From Streptomyces tailanensis (lineage in GTDB: Bacteria; Actinomycetota; Actinomycetes; Streptomycetales; Streptomycetaceae): a stretch of DNA of 64,000 bases. The stretch is taken from positions 240,045-304,044 of the forward strand of contig NZ_VTHJ01000001.1 in the NCBI RefSeq assembly GCF_008386495.1, written 5' to 3'. A program made the position numbers and the translations under genes. Below are positions 56,211 to 64,000 of this stretch, one piece after another; position 1 is the stretch's first letter, and every line of letters begins with the position of its first letter. Below the pieces are notes generated by a model that was not told where the DNA came from, ran no database searches, and saw only the letters and a program-made list of their open reading frames with translations.

Positions 56211-57026
56211 ATGGAATTCGTCATGAACGGGCGTCCCCCCGTCGAGATCGACACGAGTAGACCCCATCCCGCGCGGATGTACGACTGGTACCTCGGCGGC
56301 AGGGACAACTACCCCGTCGACGAGGCGATGGGCAAGCAGATGCTGGCCCTCGACCCCCGGGTGCCGGTGATGGCGCGGGTCAACCGTGCCTTCATGCACC
56401 GGACCACGCGGTGGCTGGCCGAGAACGGGGTACGGCAGTTCCTCGACGTCGGCACCGGCATACCCACCGAGCCGAACCTCCACCAGATCGCCCAGCGGGT
56501 CGCCCCCGACGCGGCCGTCGTCTACTGCGATAACGACCCCATCGTGCTGGCCCACGCGGCGGCCCTGCTGCTTGGCACGCCCGAGGGGCGGACCGAGTAT
56601 CTGCAGGCCGATGTGCGCAGCCAGGACGCGGTCATCGAGGGCGCCAGGAAGGTGCTGGACTTCGACCGGCCCGTGGCGCTCTCCTTGATCGCGCTGCTGC
56701 ACTTCGTCCCCGACGAGGACGGCGCGAACGCCCTGGTCCAGCGGCTGATGTCCGAGCTGCCCTCCGGGAGCCACCTGGTCGTCAGCCACGCCACCGCCGA
56801 CTTCACCCCGGAGGAGTCGAAGGCGGCGACGGAGAAGCTCAAGGCCGCGGGCGTCACCCTGGCGCTGCGCTCCCGCGACGAGTTCGCCCGCTTCTTCGAC
56901 GGCCTGGAACTCGGCGAGCCCGGCGTCGAGGTGCCCCACAAGTGGCATCCCGAGCTGGGCGAGCCCGTTCCCGGCCAGGACGACGGGGTCATTCCCGGGT
57001 ACGGGGCGGTGGGGCGCAAGCCGTAG
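56211..57026 (+). CDS. SAM-dependent methyltransferase, DUF574 type
   Basis: 271 aa (an ATG at 56223 would give 267). Opening HPARMYDWYLGGRDNYPVDE and the motif FLDVGTGIPTEPNLHQIA, VVYCDNDPIVLAHA, LALSLIALLHFVPD-like core (VALSLIALLHFVPD) and HWHPE-type end are the DUF574/Methyltransf_19 hallmarks. This family is expanded in Streptomyces and usually of unknown substrate. Adjacent to the Scr1/DUF397 pair but with its own upstream region. Confidence 0.9.
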   Translation: MEFVMNGRPPVEIDTSRPHPARMYDWYLGGRDNYPVDEAMGKQMLALDPRVPVMARVNRAFMHRTTRWLAENGVRQFLDVGTGIPTEPNLHQIAQRVAPDAAVVYCDNDPIVLAHAAALLLGTPEGRTEYLQADVRSQDAVIEGARKVLDFDRPVALSLIALLHFVPDEDGANALVQRLMSELPSGSHLVVSHATADFTPEESKAATEKLKAAGVTLALRSRDEFARFFDGLELGEPGVEVPHKWHPELGEPVPGQDDGVIPGYGAVGRKP

Positions 57027-57043
57027 GGTCGCGCCGACTCACG

Positions 57044-57089
57044 GTCATGGATGCGGCCCGCAGGTGAACCTGCGGGCCGCATCCATGAC
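57044..57089. terminator. strong terminator between convergent genes
   Basis: 22-bp perfect stem (57044-57065 with 57068-57089) with a minimal loop, between the methyltransferase stop and the end of the PEP-synthase/phosphatase gene. Confidence 0.85.
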
Positions 57090-57095
57090 TTTGGT

Positions 57096-59373
57096 CTACA
57101 GGTACGACCAGATACGGCGGGGCGCGTCGACGAAGCGGCTCACCGCCACCACCGGGAGCGGCGGCTTCGCGCTCGCCCGCTCCTCCTCCAGGTTCAGTCC
57201 GTAGTAGATCTGCTCGATCGACGGCGGCCCGACCGAGAGGTTGCGCCAGACCGCCGCTCCCGGCTCCGCCTGTCCGGTCATTACGAGGTACGCCGCCGCC
57301 ATCGTCCCCGTACGGCCGACGCCGGCGCCGCAGTGCACGAACACCGGCCTGGAGGCCTCGGCGACGGTGTCGAGCAGGCGCTGCACCTGCTCCGGCGTCG
57401 GGGTCTGCCCGTCACGGATCGGCAGTCGTACGACGTCGAGGCCCGCCTTGCGGGGCTCGGCGAGCTGGGCTTCGGACAGGTCCTCGGCGCGCAGGTCGAC
57501 GACTGTGGTGAAGCCGAGGTCGGCGAGCTCCTGGTATCCGGCGGGGGAGGGTGCGGCCCCGCGCCACAGCTCGCCGGCGGTGCCGACGGGCTGGAAGTTG
57601 TGGATGCCCCGCATCGAGTGGGTTCCCGCGGGCGGCGGGTTCTCCTCACGCGCCCAGTACGACAGGGCCAGGATGCCGAGCGTCCCGGTGGCCCGCAGGG
57701 CCTCGCGCGGCGGGAGGGTGCCGACGGAGGCGCCTCGGCGGAGGGGGCTGGGGAGGGTGGCTGTGTCCGTGGGGGCGGTCGCGTTCGTCGGGGCGCGTGC
57801 CGCGTCCGTCGGGGTGGTGGAGGGTCGGGGCAGGCGTATGCCGTCCCACAGACTGGGGGCCGTCAGCGCGAGGACCACGGGTTCGGCGGCGACCAGCCGG
57901 TGATCGGGCAGGTCCTGGACCCCCGTCTCCGTGAGCATCGCGCGGGCGGTGCTCGCCGCCGTGACGCGGGGCTCCGGGAGGAGGGCGCCGGCCAGGGCCT
58001 CCTGGGCGTGGAGCGAGACGAGGGTGGCGCGGGTCCAGCGGAGGGCCGGGACCAGCTCGGCGGTCGGCAGTTCGGTGGGCGGCGGGGTCTCGATGAGCCG
58101 CCGGTCGACGTCCGCCACCAGGTCCGTCGCCAGTCCCGGCAGCGTCGAGGTCAGCCGCCCCACCCGCCAGGCCGCGCCGAGCCGCCGGGCGCCCGGCGCC
58201 GGGTTGAGCAGCGCGAGCCATCGGTTCCTCGGCGGAACGGCGCCGAGCAGCCGCAGGTCCACCGCTGCCCGGCCGCCGACCGCCGTGACGACCGGGACCG
58301 TCCGCAACAGCCGCCGGGGCGCGGTACCGCCGATGTCCAGCGCGACCGCGAGCCCCCGGGCCATCGGCGTAAGCCACAGGTCCTTCTCCAGCGGCTCCAA
58401 GTGACCCGGCAGGGTCTCCGCCACCGGCCCCGGACCCAGCAACCGGGCCCCACGCGGCGGCCGGGCCGTCATCGCCGTGATCGGCCGGCTCTGGAACAGC
58501 CACAGCCGCCCGTCCTCGTCGAAGCCGAACTCGATGTCCTGGGGCCCGCCGAAAACCCGCGCGGCGCGCCGCGCGAGACGGGCGAGACGACGCAGCTCGG
58601 AGGGGACGGCTCAACGTCGGCCGATTCCGTCTCCGACTCCGACTCTGTCTCCCTCTCCGTCGCCTCCGTCCGCAGCAATCGCCCCCACCTGCTCAGCCAG
58701 TAGCTCGTCCCCGGCTGTTCGCCGCCGACCAGTGTGTCGGGCCCGCCCCGCACCGCGCTGACCAGCAGCCGATCGGTCCGGCCCGCCACGGGGTCCGCGC
58801 CGAACAGCACCCCGCCGACCCGGGCCCTGAGCATCGGCTGGACGAGCACCGCCATGGGCGCGGTGAACCCGTCGGGCTGCCGCGCCGAGCCGACCACGGT
58901 GCCTACCGCCGCCCGGAACTCCTCCCACCCCCGCACATCGAGCACGGACTCGAACCGACCCGCCAGCGAGGACTCCTGCGTGTCCTCGTGCGGCGAGGAG
59001 GACCGTACGACGAGGGGGCGCGTGCCGTGGCACGACAGCTCGTCCCAGGCGCGCAGCACGGAGGGCTCGTCGACGCTCTCGTACGGGTCGCTCTCGTACG
59101 GGTCCGGCGAGCCGCGTGGGCTTTGCGAGCGCGTGGGCTTGGGGTGTGCGGGATCACGAAGCCGGGCAGTACCGGCAGCCCCGCGCGAGCCGCCTGCGCG
59201 AGATGGGCGGCCTTGGAGCCGGTCAGCGGGAGGAGCGAGGCCGTCGGCCGGGTCAGGGAGACGATGTGAGAGCCGAGTTTGCCGCCGCCCCGGAGCGGTT
59301 CCCCGTCGGGGGCATCTTCTCCGTGCTCTCTGTGACGTCCGTGTTCTCCGTGACGTTCGTCGAGCGTCGTCAT
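57096..59373 (-). pseudogene. PEP-synthase-type protein fused to a tyrosine phosphatase, two frameshifts
   Basis: From the ATG at 59373 (GGAGGG upstream; MTTLDERHGEHG) the frame reads into TGSKAAHLAQAARAGLPVLPGFVIPH, the PEP-synthase ATP-grasp N-terminus, then shifts near 59125-59145. The second frame carries VLRAWDELSCHGTRPLVVRSSSPHEDTQESSLAGRFES (in part: PLVVRSSSPHEDTQ) and VLVQPMLRARVGGVLFGADP, then shifts near 58595-58610 into the third frame (LRRLARLARRAARVF, FGFDEDGRLWLFQSRPI). After about 200 further residues, LPPREALR (near 57696-57719) is followed directly by ATGTLGILALSYWAREENPP and a tyrosine-phosphatase domain with HCGAGVGRTGT. The mobile His domain is missing. It is a deletion fusion, probably a pseudogene, unless the shifts are sequencing errors. 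Confidence 0.7.
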
Positions 59374-59614
59374 CGCGCACCCTCCAGGACCGGCCGCCAA
59401 CAGGGGGGAACGCGCCGGGAATGGCCCTACGCCTGACGACGGAACGAAGGATGGGGGCAGATCACCGCCAAGTTGTCGGTCCGCCTGGATGGCGGCGGTG
59501 ACGCACCTCTTGGGCCAATGATCCCACTCAGGTTGATTTTCTGTCGACTGGGTTTTATGTCCCCATACCCAATCCCCATCCCCATCCCCCTCCGCCTCCC
59601 CGCCATGGCCATGG
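59374..59614. other. upstream region of the PEP-synthase/phosphatase gene
   Basis: 241 bp between two minus-strand genes. It holds a comparatively AT-rich stretch (TTGATTTTCTGTC near 59533-59545), a CCCCAT run and a CATGGCCATGG palindrome, but I cannot define a promoter. Confidence 0.3.
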
Positions 59615-61063
59615 TCATGGCCGAGCCGTCCCTTCGGCGGCCTCCGCGGCCTTCGGCGGCAGCACCCCGCACAGTGCCTCCACGGCCGCGCCGTACGCGT
59701 GCTCCGGGGGCGTCGCGTACCCGACGACGAGCCCGTCCGGCGCCTCGGTGTCCGTCGCCTCCGGGTGCCGGAACGTGGCCAGCCCGTCGAGCGCGATGCC
59801 CTGCCATGCCGCCGCCTTCACCGCGGACCGCTCGGTTCCGGGCGGCAGCCGCAGCACCGCGTGCAGCCCGGCCGCGATCCCGGTGACCTCGATGTGCGGC
59901 GCGTGCGTGGCGAGCGCGGAGACCAGCCGGTCGCGCCGCGCCCGGTACCGCTGCCGCATCCGCCGCACATGGCGGTCGTACGACCCCGAGACGAGGAAGT
60001 CCGCGAGCGCCAGCTGATCCAGGACGCTCACCCAGCCCTCCCGTTCACCCTTCGCCTCCAGTACGGCGTCGACGTACCGCTCCGGAAGGACCATCCACCC
60101 CAGCCGTAGCGCCGGCGACAGGCTCTTGCTGACCGACCCGATGTGCACGACCCGCTCGGGATCCAGACCCTGCACGGCGCCGACGGGCTTGCGGTCGTAG
60201 CGGAACTCCCCGTCGTAGTCGTCTTCCAGAATCACTCCGCCACGCGCGCGTGCCCAGTCGACGACAGCGGCCCGCCGCGAGGGATGCAACGGACCGCCGG
60301 TGGGGAACTGGTGCGCGGGAGTGAGCAGCACGGCGTTCTCGCGCCCCAGACCGTCCACGCGCGCGCCGTCCTCGTCCAACGGCAGCGGAACGGTCCGTAC
60401 GGACGCGGCGGCCAGCAGTTCACGGTGGAACCCCAGGCCGTACGACTCCACGGCCAGCGGCCCCCGCAGCACCCGGCCGTGGAAGAGCAGGCGCAGGGCG
60501 TGCGCGAAGCCGGAGCAGATCACGATCCGCGAAGGCTTGGTGCGCACTCCACGCGCGCGTGCCAGATACTCGGCGAGCGCCTCACGGAGTTCGCCCCAGC
60601 CCGCCGGATCGCCCGGCCCGAAGGCATCGTTGGGCGCCTGCGCCAAGGCCCTGCGATACGACGTCGCCCACGCCGCACGCGGGAACGACGACGAGTCCGG
60701 AGTGCCCTGCCGCAGATCGTGCCGCGGCCCACGCGAGCGCGGAGGCCCTTTTCGGGGTACGCGCGCCGAGCCGCCCAATGGTTCCGCCCGCTCGGCGACC
60801 CTGGTGCCCGACCCCTGCCGCGCGGTCAGCCACCCCTCCGCGACCAGCTCCGCGTACGCGTCGGCGACCGTGTTCCGGGCCACGCCGAGGTCCGCGGCCA
60901 GCGAGCGATACGGCGGCAGCCGCGTACCGGGAGCCAGCCGACCGCCGCGCAACGCGTCCCGCAGCGCCCGGATGAGCGCGGCGCGGCGCCCGCCGGTACC
61001 GGACAACTCAAGATGCAGATCGGCACCGATCCGCTCCGCCGAATTGACCCACGAATCCACCAT
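59615..61063 (-). CDS. MocR/PdxR-family GntR-aminotransferase regulator
   Basis: 482 aa. GntR winged helix about 25-90 (ALRDALRGGRLAPGTRLP, LAADLGVARNTVADAYAELVAEGWL), then a fold-type I aminotransferase domain: HLRQGTPDSSSFPR-like entry, YGLGFHREL, DEDGARVDGLG, LEDDYDGEFRYDRKPVGA and SVSKSLSPALRLGWMVLP with the PLP lysine in SVSKS. MocR regulators bind PLP and often control PLP synthesis or nearby metabolic genes. It is divergent from the AhpD-like gene across only 47 bp, so it probably regulates it. Confidence 0.92.
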   Translation of the reverse strand: MVDSWVNSAERIGADLHLELSGTGGRRAALIRALRDALRGGRLAPGTRLPPYRSLAADLGVARNTVADAYAELVAEGWLTARQGSGTRVAERAEPLGGSARVPRKGPPRSRGPRHDLRQGTPDSSSFPRAAWATSYRRALAQAPNDAFGPGDPAGWGELREALAEYLARARGVRTKPSRIVICSGFAHALRLLFHGRVLRGPLAVESYGLGFHRELLAAASVRTVPLPLDEDGARVDGLGRENAVLLTPAHQFPTGGPLHPSRRAAVVDWARARGGVILEDDYDGEFRYDRKPVGAVQGLDPERVVHIGSVSKSLSPALRLGWMVLPERYVDAVLEAKGEREGWVSVLDQLALADFLVSGSYDRHVRRMRQRYRARRDRLVSALATHAPHIEVTGIAAGLHAVLRLPPGTERSAVKAAAWQGIALDGLATFRHPEATDTEAPDGLVVGYATPPEHAYGAAVEALCGVLPPKAAEAAEGTARP

Positions 61064-61071
61064 AGAAATGC

Positions 61072-61103
61072 ACCCTACGGCAGGTCTTTCCGCCCCATAG
61101 ATT
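61072..61103. promoter_or_regulatory. back-to-back leaderless -10 boxes
   Basis: On the minus strand TAGGGT (61072-61077) lies 8 nt before the MocR ATG at 61063; on the plus strand TAGATT (61098-61103) lies 7 nt before the ATG at 61111. Both promoters fit in 47 bp, so their -35 regions overlap and the two transcripts must compete or be co-regulated. Confidence 0.55.
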
Positions 61104-61110
61104 CATGGTC

Positions 61111-61617
61111 ATGACGACGAACACGACGACGAACGCGACGGCCAGCATGGCGAACACGACGAACGAAATGACCCGACGGCTCGACTTCGCTAAGTCCGCG
61201 CCGAAGGTCTTCCGTGCCCTCATCGGCTTCGACGCGGCCGCCCGTGAGGGTCTCGATCCGGCACTGGTCGAACTGATCCAGATCCGCGCCTCCCACCTCA
61301 ACCACTGCGCCTACTGCCTCCACATGCACACCAACGACGCCCGCAAGGCCGGCGAGAGCGAGGACCGCCTCCACATGATCCCGGTGTGGCGCGAGGCCCG
61401 GCACTTCTTCACCCCACGCGAACAAGCGGCCCTCGCCCTCACCGAGGCCGTCACCCTCGTAGCCGACAACAGCGTCCCGGACGCCGTCTACGCCGAGGCC
61501 GCCACCCACTTCGACGACACCGAACTCGCCCACGTCCTCGCCCTGATCCTCACGATCAACACCTGGAACCGCATCGCCCTGTCCACGGGCAAGCGCGCAG
61601 GCTCCGACGACCGCTGA
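61111..61617 (+). CDS. AhpD-like carboxymuconolactone decarboxylase family protein
   Basis: 168 aa from the ATG at 61111 (preferred because it lies 7 nt after the -10 box; 61105 is the alternative). Core LVELIQIRASHLNHCAYCLHMHTNDARKAG with the redox pair C-x-x-C in HCAYCLHMH, then RLHMIPVWREARHFFTPREQAAL. This is the AhpD/CMD family alkylhydroperoxidase-like fold. Residues 1-25 are Thr/Asn-rich and variable. Probably controlled by the divergent MocR regulator. Confidence 0.88.
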   Translation: MTTNTTTNATASMANTTNEMTRRLDFAKSAPKVFRALIGFDAAAREGLDPALVELIQIRASHLNHCAYCLHMHTNDARKAGESEDRLHMIPVWREARHFFTPREQAALALTEAVTLVADNSVPDAVYAEAATHFDDTELAHVLALILTINTWNRIALSTGKRAGSDDR

Positions 61618-61623
61618 GCGGCC

Positions 61624-63111
61624 CTACGCCGTCATCGGCCGGTCGTACGGGCCGATCGGCGCCGGTAGGCGCTCCGCGCCGGTCAGTTCGCGGTCGACCG
61701 CGGCGGCCACCGCCCGTCCCTCGGCGATCGCCCAGACGATGAGGGACTGCCCGCGGGCGGCGTCCCCGGCCGCGTACACGCCGAGGACGTTGGTCGCGAA
61801 GTCCGGCCCCCGGGTGATCGTCCCGCGCGGATCGAGGGCCAGCCCCAGCTGGTCGATGAGCCCGTCGTGGCGGTCCGGCCCCGTGAAGCCGAGGGCGAGC
61901 AGGACGAGGTCGACGGGGAGCGTCCGCCCGGTGCCGGGCCGGGGCTGCCGTCGCTCGTCGACCTCGACCAGGTGCAACCCCCGCACATGGCCGTCGGCGT
62001 CCCCTGTGAAGCGGAGCGTGGACGCCGCGAACAACCGCACGTCCGCGTCCGCCGCCGGCGCCGTCTCCAGGTCGCGCGCCTCCTCGTGCGCCGCCGACAG
62101 CCGGTACACCTTCGGATACGTCGGCCAGGGATCGACGTCCTCGTCGCGCTCCGCCATCGGCAGCGGATAGATGTCCAACTGCGTCACGGACGCGGCCCCT
62201 TCCCGTACCGCCGTCCCCAGACAGTCCGCCCCCGTGTCACCACCCCCGACGATCACGACATGCTTCCCGGCGGCCGACAGCGGCGAGACCTCCAGATCCC
62301 CCTCGCACACCCGGTCGGCCAGCGGCAGATACTCCATCGCCTGGTGGATGCCGTCCAACTTCCGCCCCGGCACGTCCAGTTCCCGCCAGGCCGTCGCCCC
62401 CGTCGCGATCACCACGGCGTCGTACCGGGACCGCAGCTCAGCCGCTCCGATGTCCTTCCCTATGGCGGTCGACGTACGGAACTTCGTGCCCTCCGCCCGC
62501 ATCTGCTCCAACCGCCGCTCCAGATGCCGCTTCTCCATCTTGAACGCGGGTATCCCGTACCGCAGCAACCCCCCGATCCGGTCCGCCCGCTCGTACACCG
62601 CGACCGTGTGCCCGGCCCGGGTCAGCTGCTGTGCCGCCGCGAGCCCCGTGGGCCCGGAGCCGATCACGGCGACCGTCTTCCCGGTCAACCGATCCGGCGG
62701 CCGCGGCGGAGTGAAACCGTCCTCCCAGGCCCGGTCCGCGATGGCCACCTCGACGTTCTTGATGGTCACCGCGGGCTGATTGATCGCCAGGACGCACCCG
62801 GCCTCGCAGGGCGCGGGACACAACCGCCCTGTGAACTCGGGGAAGTTGTTCGTGGCGTGCAACCGATCGCTCGCCGCTCGCCAGTCCTCCCGCGACACGA
62901 GGTCGTTCCACTCGGGGATCAGATTCCCGAGCGGACACGCCTCGTGGCAGAACGGGATCCCGCAGTCCATGCAACGATCGGCCTGCTTGCTGATGATCGG
63001 CAACAGCGCTCCGGGAACGTACACCTCGTCCCAGTCCCGCACCCGCTCCTCCACGGGACGTCGGGGCCATTCCTCGCGTCGCGTGGTCAGGAAACCCTTG
63101 GGATCGGCCAT
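61624..63111 (-). CDS. gltD: glutamate synthase small subunit-type oxidoreductase, orphan
   Basis: 495 aa from the ATG at 63111 (GGGAG 6 nt upstream). N-terminal Fe-S region: CMDCGIPFCHEACPLGN and CPAPCEAGCVLAI; FAD-binding GSGPTGLAAAQQLTRAG; NADPH-binding IVGGGDTGADCLGTA; C-terminal AGDAARGQSLIVWAIAEGR. This is the beta subunit of NADPH-dependent glutamate synthase, which passes electrons to GltB. No gltB is adjacent; streptomycetes have gltBD elsewhere, so this is a second, standalone copy that may feed another partner. Confidence 0.92.
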   Translation of the reverse strand: MADPKGFLTTRREEWPRRPVEERVRDWDEVYVPGALLPIISKQADRCMDCGIPFCHEACPLGNLIPEWNDLVSREDWRAASDRLHATNNFPEFTGRLCPAPCEAGCVLAINQPAVTIKNVEVAIADRAWEDGFTPPRPPDRLTGKTVAVIGSGPTGLAAAQQLTRAGHTVAVYERADRIGGLLRYGIPAFKMEKRHLERRLEQMRAEGTKFRTSTAIGKDIGAAELRSRYDAVVIATGATAWRELDVPGRKLDGIHQAMEYLPLADRVCEGDLEVSPLSAAGKHVVIVGGGDTGADCLGTAVREGAASVTQLDIYPLPMAERDEDVDPWPTYPKVYRLSAAHEEARDLETAPAADADVRLFAASTLRFTGDADGHVRGLHLVEVDERRQPRPGTGRTLPVDLVLLALGFTGPDRHDGLIDQLGLALDPRGTITRGPDFATNVLGVYAAGDAARGQSLIVWAIAEGRAVAAAVDRELTGAERLPAPIGPYDRPMTA

Positions 63112-63261
63112 TGCCGTCTCCCTCACGTATTGCGTGCGCGTACGGCGTGGCCGTACACCGGCGGACTCGGATCGGGTCGGAATCGACATGAGACGTGAGG
63201 CCGTACCCCCTCGGGCGGCACTCTCCTCCCGCCACGATACGACGCGCCCACCGCGCCCGCC

Positions 63262-63741
63262 TCAGGCGAGTGCCAGCAGATACGACAGCGCCGCCGCGGC
63301 CGCCGCGACCATCCGTATGTGGTTCCACGTCGTCCACTCGCTCACATACGTCCTCCAGTACGCGGCGGCCTCCGGCGTGCCCGCGTCCAGCCTGGCGAGC
63401 GCGTCGTTGCGCGGCACGTTCGCCACCATCGTGACCCCGAAGCAGCCGAACAGATACAGCACGCTGCCGAGCAGCAACTCCACCGTGCCCTCGTCCGGCC
63501 ACAGCACGAACGTGACGACGGCGAGCACGGCGCACAGCACCGCCGTACCGACGAACACGAGCATGAAGGCCGGAGTCAGGGCGCTGACATTGATCGCCTG
63601 CATCGCGGCGACGCCCTGCGCGGGCGGCAGCGAGGCCAGCCCCTTCATCACGAACGTCGAGAACGCGCAGAACACCCCCGCCACCATCGCGGTCCCGAGC
63701 AAGCCCAACACCGTCAGTACGAAGTACGGCCCGTCGATCAT
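63262..63741 (-). CDS. DUF1772 family membrane protein
   Basis: 159 aa from the ATG at 63741 (GGGAG 6 nt upstream), rather than the GTG at 63753. Four membrane segments (FVLTVLGLLGTAMVAGVF, LTPAFMLVFVGTAVLCAVLA, VELLLGSVLYLFGCFGVT, IRMVAAAAAALSYLLAL) and the conserved VANVPRNDALA...W..Y..EWTTWNHIR of DUF1772 (anthrone-oxygenase-like fold). Some members are oxygenase-like in fungi; bacterial function unknown. Confidence 0.88.
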   Translation of the reverse strand: MIDGPYFVLTVLGLLGTAMVAGVFCAFSTFVMKGLASLPPAQGVAAMQAINVSALTPAFMLVFVGTAVLCAVLAVVTFVLWPDEGTVELLLGSVLYLFGCFGVTMVANVPRNDALARLDAGTPEAAAYWRTYVSEWTTWNHIRMVAAAAAALSYLLALA

Positions 63742-63808
63742 GTCCGCTCCCACCTGCTTTCCCCCGATTCAAAGGATCCTGTACGGCGTCCACCGTCACC
63801 AACCCCAC

Positions 63809-64000
63809 TCATCCCGTCGCCCGCCACTCCCGCAGCCGCGCCTCCACCACCCCCGCGATCCGTCGCCGTGCCTCGTACCGTCCCAAGCCGCTCATGAGGA
63901 ACTGGTCGTACGGCGTGTCCACATGGCGTATGGACGCGATGACCGCCGAGGTCACCGCGAACTCCGACAGGGCGCGCCCCGCCGCGCTCCGTCCCACCCG
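63809..64000 (-). CDS. C-terminal part of a protein continuing past the window end
   Basis: Open frame from 64000 to the TGA at 63809; at least 63 residues: VIASIRHVDTPYDQFLMSGLGRYEARRRI then VVEARLREW. The pattern IRHVDT-x-YD-x-x-L-x-x-G and the basic/acidic ending recall DUF2293 proteins, but only the tail is visible. Not assigned beyond that. Confidence 0.55.
   Translation of the reverse strand, partial: RVGRSAAGRALSEFAVTSAVIASIRHVDTPYDQFLMSGLGRYEARRRIAGVVEARLREWRATG

Noticed and set aside
57096-58472. A separate 458-aa gene starting MTARPPRG
   Set aside because: The start falls inside the PEP-synthase domain (after FQSRPITA), so it is the third segment of a frameshifted gene, not an independent one.

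Overview
This window looks like a core-chromosome segment of a Streptomyces species. The base composition is very GC-rich, genes use GTG, ATG and occasionally TTG starts, and many promoters are leaderless with a TANNNT box 6-8 nt before the start codon. Typical Streptomyces families are present (Scr1/DUF397 regulators, DUF5753, DUF574-type methyltransferase, Tat-exported enzymes). The order pyk - ANTAR response regulator - liv operon - polA - rpsA - PAC2 - coaE matches, from memory, a conserved Streptomyces core neighbourhood.

Layout. 0-6 kb: tail of an SGNH hydrolase, a Tat-exported 5'-nucleotidase, a SIMPL protein, pyruvate kinase, an HTH/LAGLIDADG-like protein, an odd tRNA with anticodon CAA, and a PdtaR-like antiterminator. 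6-12 kb: a branched-chain amino-acid ABC transporter (livK-H-M-G-F, minus strand). 12-19 kb: two exported proteins of unknown role, a PaaI thioesterase, an FdhF/YdeP molybdoenzyme and polA. 19-27 kb: a DUF4184 membrane protein, a secreted lytic transglycosylase, a DUF3068 protein and helicase HrpB. 27-32 kb: a frameshifted methyltransferase, rpsA with a clear housekeeping promoter, PAC2, coaE and a TPR protein. 32-39 kb: acyltransferase-like protein, methyltransferase, DoxX, S4-domain protein, family-5 uracil-DNA glycosylase, prolyl aminopeptidase, and a secreted LamG/NlpC-like protein. 39-43 kb: a GntR-controlled NCS1 permease/racemase unit with an obvious operator, then RidA and a frameshifted GNAT. 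44-51 kb: SDR, small unknown proteins, a tRNA-like (Y-RNA-like) element, a FUSC membrane protein and an amidohydrolase. 51-57 kb: an exporter-type ABC protein, an HATPase/XRE/DUF397 regulatory cluster and a methyltransferase. 57-64 kb: a broken PEP-synthase/phosphatase fusion, a MocR regulator divergent from an AhpD-like protein, an orphan gltD, DUF1772 and the end of an unidentified gene.

Most of the region is housekeeping. The most unusual items are: (i) a perfect permuted-tRNA fold at 47.16-47.22 kb that matches the architecture of bacterial YrlA Y RNAs, next to a conserved gene of unknown function and with no Ro60/Rsr gene in view; (ii) a class-I tRNA carrying a Leu CAA anticodon beside a gene with two LAGLIDADG-like motifs; (iii) a PEP-synthase fragment fused in frame to a tyrosine phosphatase; and (iv) four apparent single-base frameshifts in three genes, which may be real decay or sequence error.
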